Shown piece after piece: positions 16,723-26,331 of a stretch of 64,000 nt of DNA. The notes beneath the pieces are model-generated. The model did not search any database. It was given only the letters and a program-made list of their open reading frames with translations, and had not been told where the DNA came from. Source of the DNA: Streptomyces sp. TP-A0874 (GTDB lineage Bacteria; Actinomycetota; Actinomycetes; Streptomycetales; Streptomycetaceae). The first letter of the stretch is position 1; each line of letters opens with the position of its first letter. Where the stretch lies: contig NZ_BBZK01000006.1 in the NCBI RefSeq assembly GCF_001748085.1, forward strand, positions 5,657 through 69,656, in the 5' to 3' direction. The position numbers and the translations under genes are program-made.

Positions 16723-17829
16723 ATGGAGCGCCGTTTCCTGATCATCAGCGCCAGCATGGGGGCCGGCCACGACGCGGTGGCCGACGAGCTGGCCCGCCGC
16801 CTGCGGCGCGACGGCCACCGGGCCGCGCGCCGGGATGTGCTCGCCCTGCTCCCGGCGGGCGTCGGCGCGGCGCTGCGCGGCGGGTACCGGGCGTCGATCC
16901 GGCATCTGCCCTCGCTCTACTCTGCGGTGTACGCCGCCTTCTTCGTCGGCTCGCCCCATCCGGACAGCGCCCCGCTGGCCGCGCTGGCGGGGCGGCGGCT
17001 GATGGCCGAGGTGGAGCGGTGGCGGCCGGACGCCGTGGTGTCGACCTTCCACCTCGCGGCCCAGGTCACCGGAAGGCTACGGCAGCGCGGCAGGTTGCAG
17101 GTCCCCAGCACGGTGGTCATCACCGACTTCGCGGCGCACCGGCAGTGGCTCCATCCGGGCAACGACCTCCACCTCTGCGTCACCGAGGCGGCGGCGGCGC
17201 GGGCCCGGGAAGGCACCGGGCGCCCCGCCGCGGCGCCGGGCCCGGTGGTGTCCGCGGAGTTCCGGGGAGCCCACCGCCCCGAGTCCGGATCGCGGTCGAG
17301 CTGGCGCGAGGTGCTGTCCGGCCTGGCTCCGGGCAAGCCCCCCGTCCTGATCTCCGCCGGGGCCTGGGGCACCGGCTCGGGGCTGCTGCCCTCGGCCGAA
17401 CTGCTCGCCGGCGCCGGTTTCCTCCCGGTGCTGCTGTGCGGGCGCGACCGCCGGCTGCTGCGGACGGCCGCCCGGCGGCCGGGTGTGCTGGCGCTCGGCT
17501 GGGTGAACGACCTTCCGGAGCTCATGGCGTCGGCGTGTGCCCTGGTCGACAACGCCGCGGGGCAGACCGCGGTGCAGGCACTCGCCTCCGGGCTGCCGGT
17601 CATCGGCTACCGCCCGCTTCCCGGCCACGGCGCGGAAGGGGTGTACGAGATGGCGGCTGCGGGCGTCTCAGCGTACGCCCGGGACCCACGCGAACTCCTC
17701 ACCTCGGTCCGCGACCTGGCCTCACCGGGCCCCGCCCGGGAGCGGCTGCTGACCGCCGCCTGCTCCGTCTTCGCGGGCGACACGGCCAGGCTGATCCGTG
17801 CGGCACGGACGGCGGCCACGGATCCGTGA
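16723..17829 (+). CDS. MGDG-synthase-like glycosyltransferase (GT28 fold)
   Basis: A 368-residue GT-B glycosyltransferase. The ATG at 16723 follows GGGAG and places the family opening RFLIISASMGAGH at residues 4-16. The C-terminal donor-binding part contains LALGWVNDLPELMASACALVDNAAGQTAVQALASGLPVIGYRPLPGHG, with the Gly-rich acceptor loop and late Gln/Glu region typical of MurG/MGD-like enzymes. It probably transfers a sugar from a nucleotide sugar to a lipid or polyprenyl acceptor. The divergent exporter-deacetylase pair and the following SDR suggest one envelope or lipid module, although the exact product is unknown. Confidence 0.82.
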   Translation: MERRFLIISASMGAGHDAVADELARRLRRDGHRAARRDVLALLPAGVGAALRGGYRASIRHLPSLYSAVYAAFFVGSPHPDSAPLAALAGRRLMAEVERWRPDAVVSTFHLAAQVTGRLRQRGRLQVPSTVVITDFAAHRQWLHPGNDLHLCVTEAAAARAREGTGRPAAAPGPVVSAEFRGAHRPESGSRSSWREVLSGLAPGKPPVLISAGAWGTGSGLLPSAELLAGAGFLPVLLCGRDRRLLRTAARRPGVLALGWVNDLPELMASACALVDNAAGQTAVQALASGLPVIGYRPLPGHGAEGVYEMAAAGVSAYARDPRELLTSVRDLASPGPARERLLTAACSVFAGDTARLIRAARTAATDP

Positions 17830-18049
17830 ATACGGCGCCCGCGTGCATCCGGGAGCACCGGCCCCGCCCGCGCTGATATCGCAGTGCGGGAAGGGCCGCC
17901 GGGGGCTCCGCGAGGCCGGCGAGGCATGCCGGGACGGCGCGCTCCCGGGGTTGCGCAACGACGATCGCGGCAGGGTCGAGCACTCCAGGAAATATGAGTG
18001 CTATGTTCCATTTATCCTCAGTGATCTCATCGTCCCGGGAGGAACATCC

Positions 18050-18907
18050 ATGGCCGTGCGGGACCACGCCCCCCGGGAACCGGATGCCGCCGCCGGACCG
18101 CTCCCCGCCGGACCGCCGGAAGCGGCACCGGCCCCGACCTCGGTCGAGAGCCCCTCCGAGACGCTCCCGGTGGCGCTGGTCACCGGGGCGTCCTCGGGCA
18201 TCGGCGCGGCGGTGGCCTCCCGGCTCGCCGCCTCGGGCCAATGGCGACTGCTGCTCAACGGCTGCGACCGGCAGCGTCTCAGCGAGGTCGCCCACCTCAC
18301 CGGTGGACAGCCGCTGGCGGTCGACCTGGGCACGGCGGAGGGCGGGCCGGCCCTGGCCGAGCAGGCGGTCGCCGGGACCGGCCGGGTGGACCTGCTGGTG
18401 GCCGGTGCCGGAGTCGGCTGGGCCGGGAGCTTCGTCGACATACCACCGGCGGAGCTGGAGCAGTTGGTGGCCGTCAACGTCTCCGGCACCATGCACCTGG
18501 TGCGTGCCCTCCTGCCGGGGATGGTCGGCAGGGGCCGCGGCCATGTGGTGCTGGTCGCGTCGATCGCGGGTTCGGTGGGCGTCCGCGGTGAGGCGGTGTA
18601 CTCGGCCACCAAGGCCGCGCTCTGCACCTTCGCCGACAGCCTCCGGTACGAACTGCAAGGGCACGGAGTGCATGTCTCCGTCGTCCTGCCCGGAGCCGTC
18701 GACACCCCCTTCTTCGCCCGCCGCGGCACCCCCTACCAGCGCAGCCGGCCCCGACCGGTCTCTCCCGAGCGGGTCGCGGAGGCCATCGAGCGGGCGGTCG
18801 CGGGGCGGCACAGGGAACTGTTCGTGCCCGCGTGGCTGCGCCTACCGGCGCGGTTGCACGGGGCGGCACCCGGCCTCTACCAGCGGCTGGCCTCACGCTT
18901 CTCCTGA
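18050..18907 (+). CDS. Short-chain dehydrogenase/reductase
   Basis: A 285-residue SDR. The ATG at 18050 has GGGAGG seven bases upstream. After a Pro-rich tail of about 40 residues, the Rossmann motif TGASSGIG starts near residue 45, followed by a catalytic Ser region VASIAG and the YSATK active-site motif. VVLPGAVDTPFF is the usual PG motif after it. The substrate is not predictable. It lies 220 bp after the glycosyltransferase and has an AT-richer leader at 17990-18030 rather than tight coupling, so it may have its own promoter. Confidence 0.88.
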   Translation: MAVRDHAPREPDAAAGPLPAGPPEAAPAPTSVESPSETLPVALVTGASSGIGAAVASRLAASGQWRLLLNGCDRQRLSEVAHLTGGQPLAVDLGTAEGGPALAEQAVAGTGRVDLLVAGAGVGWAGSFVDIPPAELEQLVAVNVSGTMHLVRALLPGMVGRGRGHVVLVASIAGSVGVRGEAVYSATKAALCTFADSLRYELQGHGVHVSVVLPGAVDTPFFARRGTPYQRSRPRPVSPERVAEAIERAVAGRHRELFVPAWLRLPARLHGAAPGLYQRLASRFS

Positions 18908-19200
18908 GCCCCCGGGCATGGCGAACGGCCTCCCGGGCGTCCGGGTGACCTCGCCACCTCGATCGGCGTGGGCGGAGCGCCGCCGCCCCTCCCCGCCTTC
19001 TTCGCCGATTGCGCCCCGGTCCGGCCGCCGCAGACCGTGCGGACCGGACCGGGACGGAAGAGCCCCGTGGGACGAGGGTCTCCCGGCGTCGCCCCGTCCG
19101 GAACCGCGCCGAACCGCGCCCGGGCGTGCAAAAGCTGACGCTGAATCAGGAGAAGGAACCGAGGGGGCGCTCACTTCGACAGGCAGTTGGAGGTCAGCCG

Positions 19201-20919
19201 GTGGAGACGGAGGACGCTGTGACGGACGAAGAGGCGGAACGGCCCTCGCCCGAGGAGCGGCGGTTGCGGCTCGGCAAGGCGATGCTCCGCTACCTGACGA
19301 CCACCGACCACAAGGTGATCGGGAACATGTACCTGGTCACCGCGTTCGCGTTCTTCCTGTTGGCCGGTCTCTTCGCGATGGTCATGCGCGCCGAGCTCGC
19401 CAGACCGGGCCTCCAGTTGGTGACCCGGCAGCAGTACAACGAGCTGTTCACCATTCACGGCACCATCATGATGCTGCTGTTCGCCACTCCGACCTTCACC
19501 GGTTTCGCGAACGCCATCATGCCGCTCCAGATCGGGGCGCCGGACGTGGCCTTCCCACGCCTCAACGCCTTCACCTACTGGGCCTTCCTCTTCGGCGGCC
19601 TGATCGTGGTCGGCAGCTTCCTCACCCCCGAGGGGGCCGCCGGGTTCGGCTGGTTCGCCTACGCACCGCTGAACAGATCAGAGTACACCCCGGGGCTGGG
19701 CGGCGACCTGTGGACCATAGGGCTGATCGTGGCGGGGTTGAGCACCATTCTCGGCTCAGTCAACTTCATCACCACCATCGTCTGTCTGCGCGCACCCGGC
19801 ATGACCGTCTTCCGGATGCCCCTGTTCACCTGGAACGTGCTGTTCACCTCGATCCTGGCACTCTTCGCGTTCCCGGTCCTGACGGGTGCTCTGTTCGCCC
19901 TCGAAGCCGACCGGAAGTTCGGCGCGCACGTCTTCGACGCGGCCAACGGGGGCGCTCTGTTGTGGCAGCACCTGTTCTGGTTCTTCGGTCACCCGGAGGT
20001 GTACATCGTCGCGCTGCCGTTCTTCGGGGTGGTCACGGAGATCATCCCCGTCTTCAGCCGGCGGCCGCTCTTCGGCTACTTCGGCCTCATCGGCGCCACC
20101 ATGGCCATCACCGGGCTCTCCGCCACGGTCTGGGCCCACCACATGTTCGCCACGGGCGCGGTACTGCTCCCCTTCTTCTCACTGATGTCGTTCTTCATCG
20201 CGGTTCCTACCGGAGTGAAGTTCTTCAACTGGATCGGCACGATGTGGCAGGGCTCGCTGTCCTTCGAGACGCCGATGCTCTGGTCGATCGGCTTCCTGGT
20301 GACGTTCCTGCTGGGCGGAATGACGGGGGTCCTCATCGCCTCGCCGCCGCTCGACTTCCATCTCACCGACACCTTCTTCATCGTCGCGCACCTGCACTAC
20401 GTGCTGTTCGGCACCATCGTCTTCGCGACGTTCGCGGGGTTCTACTTCTGGTGGCCGAAGATGACCGGTCGCATGCTCGACGAGCGGCTGGGGAAGATCC
20501 ACTTCTGGGCTCTCTTCGTCGGTTTCCACGGCACCTTCCTCGTGCAGCACTGGCTCGGTGAGGAGGGGATGCCGCGCCGATACGCGGACTACCTCGCCGC
20601 CGACCGGTTCACCACCCTCAACACGGTCTCCTCGATCAGCGCCTTCCTGCTCGGCATCTCCACGCTGCCCTTCCTCTACAACGTCTGGAAGACGGCGAGG
20701 TACGGCAGGAAAGTCACGGTGGACGACCCCTGGGGATGGGGCCGCTCCCTGGAATGGGCGACCTCCTGCCCGCCGCCCCGGCACAACTTCGACGCGCTTC
20801 CCCGTATCCGCAGCGAGGCCCCGGCCTTCGACCTGCACCACCCGGACGTCGCCGCGGGACGGATCCAGGCCACTTCACCCGCCTCACCGAAGAGCGCCGA
20901 AGAGGAGGTGCCCCGGTGA
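19201..20919 (+). CDS. ctaD: Cytochrome c oxidase subunit I (aa3-type)
   Basis: A 572-residue heme-copper oxidase catalytic subunit. The GTG at 19201 is preceded by GGAGGT; a second GTG at 19219 also has GGAGG, so the start could be six codons shorter. About 12 membrane helices are visible. Key elements include IHGTIMMLL (heme a His), [13 protein letters not shown] (D-channel), [11 protein letters not shown] (Cu-B His and Tyr), WAHHMF (Cu-B His pair) and [10 protein letters not shown] (heme ligands). The subunit transfers electrons from cytochrome c to O2 and pumps protons. Subunits II and III are not encoded nearby, so it must share them or use another partner. Confidence 0.97.
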   Translation: METEDAVTDEEAERPSPEERRLRLGKAMLRYLTTTDHKVIGNMYLVTAFAFFLLAGLFAMVMRAELARPGLQLVTRQQYNELFTIHGTIMMLLFATPTFTGFANAIMPLQIGAPDVAFPRLNAFTYWAFLFGGLIVVGSFLTPEGAAGFGWFAYAPLNRSEYTPGLGGDLWTIGLIVAGLSTILGSVNFITTIVCLRAPGMTVFRMPLFTWNVLFTSILALFAFPVLTGALFALEADRKFGAHVFDAANGGALLWQHLFWFFGHPEVYIVALPFFGVVTEIIPVFSRRPLFGYFGLIGATMAITGLSATVWAHHMFATGAVLLPFFSLMSFFIAVPTGVKFFNWIGTMWQGSLSFETPMLWSIGFLVTFLLGGMTGVLIASPPLDFHLTDTFFIVAHLHYVLFGTIVFATFAGFYFWWPKMTGRMLDERLGKIHFWALFVGFHGTFLVQHWLGEEGMPRRYADYLAADRFTTLNTVSSISAFLLGISTLPFLYNVWKTARYGRKVTVDDPWGWGRSLEWATSCPPPRHNFDALPRIRSEAPAFDLHHPDVAAGRIQATSPASPKSAEEEVPR

Positions 20920-21299
20920 AGGCCGAGGCCCTGCTCTTCGCCGGGGTGGCGCTGTTCTTCGCCGCCACCGCCGCCGTCTACGGGCGGTACAGCACCGAAC
21001 CGGCCGGCACGGTCGCCCTGCTGGTGTCGTTCCTGATGTCCGGCCTGATCGCCTTCTTCCTGTGGACCCAGTTCCTGCGGCACGGCCGCCGACCGCAGGA
21101 CCGAAAGAACGTCCCCGTCCACTGGGGAAGCGGCCGACTGGCGTTCTTCTCCCCCCGTAGCTACTACCCGGTGTTGACCGGGGCCGGTGCGGCGGTCACC
21201 GCTGTCGGCGTGATCTACGGACTCTGGCTCTTCCTCATCGGCCTGGGCGTTCTCGCCTGCGGCGTCCTCGGATTCGTCTTCCAGCACAACAACCGCTGA
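20916..21299 (+). CDS. ctaF: Cytochrome c oxidase subunit IV (actinobacterial CtaF type)
   Basis: A 127-residue membrane protein with four hydrophobic segments. The GTG at 20916 overlaps the ctaD stop and follows GAGGAGG. It has the compact layout of actinobacterial oxidase subunit IV: two helices, a basic loop with [18 protein letters not shown], then two more. It probably stabilises the aa3 oxidase or its supercomplex with cytochrome bcc. Confidence 0.85.
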   Translation: MKAEALLFAGVALFFAATAAVYGRYSTEPAGTVALLVSFLMSGLIAFFLWTQFLRHGRRPQDRKNVPVHWGSGRLAFFSPRSYYPVLTGAGAAVTAVGVIYGLWLFLIGLGVLACGVLGFVFQHNNR

Positions 21300-21332
21300 C
21301 GGTGCGCAGCGCAGAAGAGGGAAGGGTGGCGG

Positions 21333-22901
21333 ATGGTGTTCGCGTCGAGAAGGTCTCGGCTGCGCGGCCGGGTCCGACAGGCGACCGAGGCCGGTTTCGG
21401 AGCCGTGGACGGCCGGCTGCCCGCCAGCGAGGCGGGCGGACTGCTGCGCAAGGCGTTCCCCGACCACTGGTCCTTCCTGCTCGGCGAGATCGCCCTGTAC
21501 AGCCTGATCCTGCTCCTGGTGACCGGGAGCTACCTCACGCTCTTCTTCGATCCGGGCATGGCCGAAGCCCCCTACAGCGGGTCGTACGGACCGCTGAGAG
21601 GGGTCCAGGTCTCCGAGGCGTACGCCTCGACGCTGCACATCAGTTTCGAGATCCGGGGCGGACTCCTCATCCGTCAGGCCCACCACTGGGCGGCGTTGGT
21701 GTTCGTGACCGCCATGGGCGTGCACATGCTGCGGATCTTCTTCACCGGTGCCTTCCGCAGACCCCGGGAGGCCAACTGGGTGATCGGTCTGACGCTCTTC
21801 CTGCTGGGGGTGGTCGAGGGCTTCTGCGGCTACTCCCTCCCGGACGACCTGCTGTCGGGCACCGGCTTGCGGGTGGTCCAGAGCCTGTTGCTGTCGATCC
21901 CGGTGGTCGGCACCTACCTGAGCCTCTTCCTCTTCGGTGGCGAGTATCCGGGCAACGAGATCGTCCCACGGCTCTACGTGGTCCACATCCTCTTCATCCC
22001 GGGGCTGCTGGTCGCCCTGGTCGTCGTCCACCTGATCCTGGTCGTCTATCTCAAGCACACCCAGTGGGGCGGCCCCGGGCGCAGCAACCGGAACGCGGTG
22101 GGGCAGCCGATGTTCCCCCAGTTCACCGCGAAGTCCCTCGGGCTCAACCTGATCGTCTTCGGCCTGATGATGGTGCTGGCCGGTGTGGCGCAGATCAATC
22201 CGATCTGGAACTACGGGCCCTACCGGCCGGACCAGGTCAGTACCGGCTCCCAACCCGACTGGTACATCGGGTTCCTCGAGGGGTCGCTGCGGATGATGCC
22301 GCCCTTCGAGACCACCCTCTGGGGCCACACCTTCATGTGGAACGTCCTGGTTCCCACCGTGATCCTGCCCGCCCTGCTCTTCCTCCTGCTGTACCTCTAT
22401 CCGTTCCTCGAGAAGTGGGTGACCGGCGACTCCGCCGAGCACCACCTGTGCGACCGACCGCGGAACCAGCCCTCCCGCACCGGCGTGGGGGTCGCCGGCA
22501 TCACCTTCTACGCCGTACTCCTCCTCGGCGGCGGCAACGATGTGATCGCCAACGTCATGGGGGTCTCCCTCAACGCACTGACCTGGACCTTCCGTGTGCT
22601 GCTGGTGCTGGGCCCGGTAATCGCCTTCATGGTCACCAAGCGCCTCTGCCTAGCCCTCCAGGCCCACGACCTGGAGCGCGTCCGGGAGGGGGACGAGACC
22701 GGGCAGGTGCACCAGAACGTGGCGGGCGGTCTCGAAGAGGGGAGCGAGCCCCTCTCCCCCCAGCAGCGCTACACGCTGGCCCTGCGCGAGATCCCACGGC
22801 CGGTGCAACTCACCTCCGGGGAACGCGCGGCGGGCTCGTCCCGGAGACGACGACTGCGGGTGGCACTGAGCCGCTGGTACTACCGCGACCGCGTCGGGTG
22901 A
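21333..22901 (+). CDS. qcrB: Cytochrome b subunit of cytochrome bcc complex
   Basis: A 522-residue actinobacterial QcrB paralogue. Heme b ligands are seen in HHWAALVFVTAMGVHMLR and HILFIPGLLVALVVVHL. The quinol-oxidation motif appears as QPDWYIGFLEG, the PDWY variant of PEWY. A conserved KHTQWGGPGRSN loop and a long hydrophilic C-terminal tail are characteristic. It oxidises menaquinol and passes electrons to cytochrome c/CtaC. No Rieske (qcrA) or cytochrome cc (qcrC) gene is present here. It follows ctaF by 33 bp, forming an operon of catalytic subunits only. Confidence 0.96.
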   Translation: MVFASRRSRLRGRVRQATEAGFGAVDGRLPASEAGGLLRKAFPDHWSFLLGEIALYSLILLLVTGSYLTLFFDPGMAEAPYSGSYGPLRGVQVSEAYASTLHISFEIRGGLLIRQAHHWAALVFVTAMGVHMLRIFFTGAFRRPREANWVIGLTLFLLGVVEGFCGYSLPDDLLSGTGLRVVQSLLLSIPVVGTYLSLFLFGGEYPGNEIVPRLYVVHILFIPGLLVALVVVHLILVVYLKHTQWGGPGRSNRNAVGQPMFPQFTAKSLGLNLIVFGLMMVLAGVAQINPIWNYGPYRPDQVSTGSQPDWYIGFLEGSLRMMPPFETTLWGHTFMWNVLVPTVILPALLFLLLYLYPFLEKWVTGDSAEHHLCDRPRNQPSRTGVGVAGITFYAVLLLGGGNDVIANVMGVSLNALTWTFRVLLVLGPVIAFMVTKRLCLALQAHDLERVREGDETGQVHQNVAGGLEEGSEPLSPQQRYTLALREIPRPVQLTSGERAAGSSRRRRLRVALSRWYYRDRVG

Positions 22902-22903
22902 CA

Positions 22904-22933
22904 CCCCGGGCCGCGGCAGCACGCGACCCGGGG
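22904..22933. terminator. Convergent hairpin after qcrB
   Basis: CCCCGGG and CCCGGGG form a 7-bp stem around 16 nt between the convergent qcrB and TPP-enzyme genes. It is GC-rich without a T-tract, as is common in Streptomyces. Confidence 0.45.
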
Positions 22934-22949
22934 CTCCGGGACGGGGCGC

Positions 22950-24746
22950 TCACCGGCGACTGGAGAGACGTTCGGTGAACTCGGTGAACTTCTGGCGCAC
23001 CCCCCGGGTGACGATGCCGGTCCGCTCCGGGTCGTGCACGGTCGCCTTGGCCGCCTTCTTGCCCTGCTCCAGCATGATGTGCGGCGGGATGGGCGCGATC
23101 TCCGCGTCCACCTTGAACTCCAGGACCACCGGGCGCTCCGCGGCCAGCGCCCGTTCCCAGGCGGCACCGACCCTCTTCGGCTCGTCGCAGCTGATGCCCT
23201 CCAGTCCGAGCAACCCGGCGTACTCCGCGTAGGGCACGTCCGGAATGGTCTGCGAGCCGGGGAACTTGGGATCGCCCCCCATCGCACGCTGTTCCCAGGT
23301 CACCTGATTCAGGTCCTGGTTGTTGAAGACGCAGAAGATGAACGGCGCCGGGCCCGACAGCCGGTCCAGGTACCGCTTGACCGTGATCATCTCGTTCATG
23401 CCGTTCATCTGGAAGGCGCCGTCGCCGACGAAGGCGATCACCGGTCGGTCGGGGTAGGCGAAACGCGCGGCGATCGCGTACGGCACCCCCGGCCCCATGG
23501 TGGCGAGGGTCCCGGAGAGCGTGGCCCGCATGCCTTCCCGCAGCCGTAGGTGGCGGGCCCACCAGTTGGTGCCCGACCCGGAGTCGGCGGTCAGGATAGC
23601 GCCGTCGGGGAGGCGGTCGGAGAGTTCGGTGGCGACCGCCTGCGGGTTGATCTTTCCTCCGAAGTGCTGGTTGGAGCGGGTCCGGCAGATGTCGTTCCAC
23701 TCCCGTACGTTCTTCTCGATCCGCTTCCGCCAGCCGCGGTCCTCCTTCGGCCGCAGCAGCGGGATGAGGGCCCTGAGCGTCTCCTTCGTGTCCCCGACGA
23801 GGTGGGCCTCCATCGGGTAGCGCATGCCGATCATGCGGCCGTCGTTGTCGATCTCGACGCCGCGGGCCTGCCCCTCGTCCGGCAGCCACTCGCCGTACGG
23901 GAAGCTGGTGCCGATCATGAAGAGAGTGTCGCAGTTGCGCATCATCTCGTCGCTGGGCTTACTGCCGAGCAGGCCGATCGGGCCGGTGACCCACGGCAGG
24001 CTGTCCGGCAGCACCTCCCGGCCGAGCAGCGCCTTGGCCACGCCGGCGCCCAGCAGTTCGGCGGTCTCCATGACCTCGTCCGGGGCCTCGGCCGCGCCCT
24101 GGCCGATGAGAATGGCGACTCGCTCACCTTCGTTGAGGACGTCCGCGGCGCGCCGCAACTCCTCCTCGTCGGGGAGCATCCGGGGGCGGCTCCACCCGAC
24201 GCTGGAGAAGACGGCGCCGTGCGTCTTGGGCGGCGAGGGCTGGGCCTCCGCCTCCTGGACGTCCTCCGGGATGATGATCGTGGCCACCCCACGTCGGGTC
24301 AGAGCTGTCTTGAAGGCCCGGTCGATGACATGCCGGACCTGCCCGGGGTGGGTCACCATCTGGCAGAACTCGGACACGTCGGCGAAGAGCTGGTCGAGCG
24401 CGATCTCCTGCTGGTAGTGCGAACCGAGGCAGAGGCTCTTCTGCTGGCCGAGGACCGCGACCACCGGCTGGTGGTCGAGCTTGGCGTCGTAGAGGCCGTT
24501 GAGGAGGTGGACCGCTCCCGGCCCCGAGGTGGCGATGCAGCAGCCCACCTCACCGGTGAGCTTGGCGTGACCGCAGGCCATGAAGGCGGCCATCTCCTCG
24601 TGCCGGGGCTGGATGAACTCCGGATCCCCCTCAGCCCGGTCGAAGGCGCCCAGCATTCCGTTGATCCCATCGCCCGGATAGCCGTAGACGCGTCCCACCC
24701 CCCACTCCCGGAGACGGTTCAGCACATAGTCGGCGACCTGGGTCAT
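22950..24746 (-). CDS. Pyruvate-oxidase/dehydrogenase-like TPP enzyme
   Basis: A 598-residue three-domain thiamine-pyrophosphate enzyme. The ATG at 24746 follows GGGAGAGG and begins MTQVADYVLN; the 100 codons upstream are not protein-like. The catalytic Glu lies in PRHEEMAAF near residue 50. The central domain binds FAD or a nucleotide in relatives. The C-terminal TPP motif is GDGAFQMNGMNE followed about 25 residues later by FNN. It most resembles pyruvate oxidase/ubiquinone-type pyruvate dehydrogenase (PoxB), giving acetate plus reduced quinone or H2O2; phosphonopyruvate or acetolactate activity cannot be excluded. It converges on the respiratory genes. Confidence 0.85.
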   Translation of the reverse strand: MTQVADYVLNRLREWGVGRVYGYPGDGINGMLGAFDRAEGDPEFIQPRHEEMAAFMACGHAKLTGEVGCCIATSGPGAVHLLNGLYDAKLDHQPVVAVLGQQKSLCLGSHYQQEIALDQLFADVSEFCQMVTHPGQVRHVIDRAFKTALTRRGVATIIIPEDVQEAEAQPSPPKTHGAVFSSVGWSRPRMLPDEEELRRAADVLNEGERVAILIGQGAAEAPDEVMETAELLGAGVAKALLGREVLPDSLPWVTGPIGLLGSKPSDEMMRNCDTLFMIGTSFPYGEWLPDEGQARGVEIDNDGRMIGMRYPMEAHLVGDTKETLRALIPLLRPKEDRGWRKRIEKNVREWNDICRTRSNQHFGGKINPQAVATELSDRLPDGAILTADSGSGTNWWARHLRLREGMRATLSGTLATMGPGVPYAIAARFAYPDRPVIAFVGDGAFQMNGMNEMITVKRYLDRLSGPAPFIFCVFNNQDLNQVTWEQRAMGGDPKFPGSQTIPDVPYAEYAGLLGLEGISCDEPKRVGAAWERALAAERPVVLEFKVDAEIAPIPPHIMLEQGKKAAKATVHDPERTGIVTRGVRQKFTEFTERLSSRR

Positions 24747-25055
24747 CGGCCTCTCCCTGTTCCTCGGTGCTGCTGAGCTGCTGCACGGGGACCGGCAGCG
24801 GTCCACGGTCCTCCCGCCGTGAAGCCCGTTCCCGCTCCCGAGCCCGCGCCTCCGCAGGCTCTCCGGGCAGGATGGTCGACGAGCGGTCCGCCTGCCTGGG
24901 CGCCCGGGGCCCACCGGTGGGTGGACCGCCTCTGGGTACCCGGGAAGGGAGAGTCCTAACGACTCCGTTCGGGGCAGGGCAGCGGCCGGGGCGACCGCCG
25001 CGGCCGCGTGCGCCGGGACGGGCCCCGGCCGTGGCGGCAGCGACACCGCTGACAG

Positions 25056-25082
25056 GGGACGGCCCGGAGCAGGGGCCGTCCC
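25056..25082 (-). terminator. Terminator after HNH-operon
   Basis: GGGACGGCCC (25056-25065) pairs perfectly with GGGCCGTCCC (25073-25082) around a 7-nt loop, about 37 bp past the stop of the coupled 96-residue protein. Confidence 0.65.
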
Positions 25083-25118
25083 GGAGAGTGGGTGCCGGTC
25101 ATCGCTCCCGGCCGGAGG

Positions 25119-25409
25119 TCAGCGCGGCGCCTCCGCCCCGCCTCCCTGCCGCAGCCGCTCCAGCACCTCCGCGTGCAGTGCGGCCAGCCCCCCGGACGGC
25201 ACCGCCACCGGGCTCCCGGTCAGCGTGTACCACTCGTCGGCTCCGGTGTACTGCACGGCGATCACCGCCTCCCCGCTCGCGGAGAGGCCGGTGACGACGG
25301 TGAGGTCGCCGGTGATGACGCCGACCTCGTCGGTCATCGCACCGCCCGGCCCGGCCGTGACCTGGTCCTCGTACCGGTCGCGTGCCGGCGCCGCGTCGCC
25401 TTCGGTCAT
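25119..25409 (-). CDS. Small protein coupled to HNH lipoprotein; function unknown
   Basis: A 96-residue acidic protein whose ATG overlaps the stop of the HNH gene (ATGA). It has no signal peptide or membrane segment. Visible features are RYEDQVTAGPGGAMTDE near the start, then alternating hydrophobic strands (GVITGDLTVVTGL, EAVIAVQYTGADEWYTL) and a C-terminal amphipathic helix (LAALHAEVLERLRQ). I do not recognise the family. Tight coupling suggests a partner of the secreted nuclease, possibly a cytoplasmic modulator or inhibitor, but this is inference from position only. The family might instead be unrelated housekeeping. Confidence 0.75.
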   Translation of the reverse strand: MTEGDAAPARDRYEDQVTAGPGGAMTDEVGVITGDLTVVTGLSASGEAVIAVQYTGADEWYTLTGSPVAVPSGGLAALHAEVLERLRQGGGAEAPR

Positions 25410-26119
25410 GAGGAGCAGGTGTCCAGCATCTCGGTCAACTTCTCCTTCTCCGGCTCCGTCACCGACAGCTCGTAGGTGGCTTTCACGGAGGTCCAGGCCC
25501 GGCCGTAGGTGCACCAGTAGGTCTTCGCCGGCGGCTGCCACTCGTCCGGCCCCTGGTCGCCCTTGGAGCGGTTGGAGGAGGCCGACACGGCGAGCAGCTG
25601 GGGATGGGTCAGGTCGTTGGCGAATGCTTTCCGCTGCTCCTGGGTCCAGCCGTCGGCACCGGAGCGCCAGGCGTTGGCGAGCGGCACCATGTGGTCGATG
25701 TCGAGGTCCGAGGCCTCGGTGAACTTCTCGTCGTCGTACGCGCTCGTCCACGTGCCGGAGACCGCCCGGCACTGGGCGTCACGCTCCACGTCGGTGCCGT
25801 CCCGTTCCAGTACCGTCTCGCGGGTGTCGCAGTTCTCGCCCTGCGCGGCCCAGTGGGGGAACTTCGCGCGGCTGTAGCCGGACATCGACCCGTGGGGCGC
25901 CACCTTCAACTCGGCGAGTTGGGTCCGCGCCTGCTCGGCGGTCGGCAGCCCGGGCAGCCCGCTCCCGTCCTCGGCCGTGCCGCCACCCACCCCGCTGGAG
26001 GCCGAGGGCTTGTCGTCGCCCCCGCCCGGGGACGGCTGGTCGTTGACGAGTGAGCACCCCGCCACCGCGAGCACGGCACCGACCGCCAGCCCGCGCACCC
26101 ACCACAGTTGACGCTTCAT
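25406..26119 (-). CDS. Secreted HNH-nuclease-like lipoprotein
   Basis: A 237-residue protein starting at MKRQLWWVRG. The N-terminal segment ends in lipobox VAGCS (Cys near 22), then a Gly/Ser/Asp-rich linker to about 55. The C-terminal domain has the DUF1524/HNH pattern: Cys pairs, DIDHMVPLANAWRSGA (metal-binding His with Asp), then DLTHPQLLAVSASSNRSKG, where a late Asn and Ser-Asn-Lys complete the beta-beta-alpha metal nuclease. It would be anchored outside the membrane and degrade nucleic acid. The following 96-residue ORF overlaps its stop. Confidence 0.85.
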   Translation of the reverse strand: MKRQLWWVRGLAVGAVLAVAGCSLVNDQPSPGGGDDKPSASSGVGGGTAEDGSGLPGLPTAEQARTQLAELKVAPHGSMSGYSRAKFPHWAAQGENCDTRETVLERDGTDVERDAQCRAVSGTWTSAYDDEKFTEASDLDIDHMVPLANAWRSGADGWTQEQRKAFANDLTHPQLLAVSASSNRSKGDQGPDEWQPPAKTYWCTYGRAWTSVKATYELSVTEPEKEKLTEMLDTCSS

Positions 26120-26331
26120 GACCCGCCCACTCCTCTCACCGACGACACAGTCGCGCAGCCTACCGACTCGGGCGGGGCCACCTCCCCGCAACAGCCCCCG
26201 GGTCATCCCGATGAGTCACCCGATGCCGCCGGCCACCCGCAGCGCGGCCGGCCGGTTCCGTCCTGCGCACGGTCTCCTCCGTGAAATCATGTCCCTGACC
26301 AGGACCGTGGTTGGAGGAGAGGGGTCCGCGC

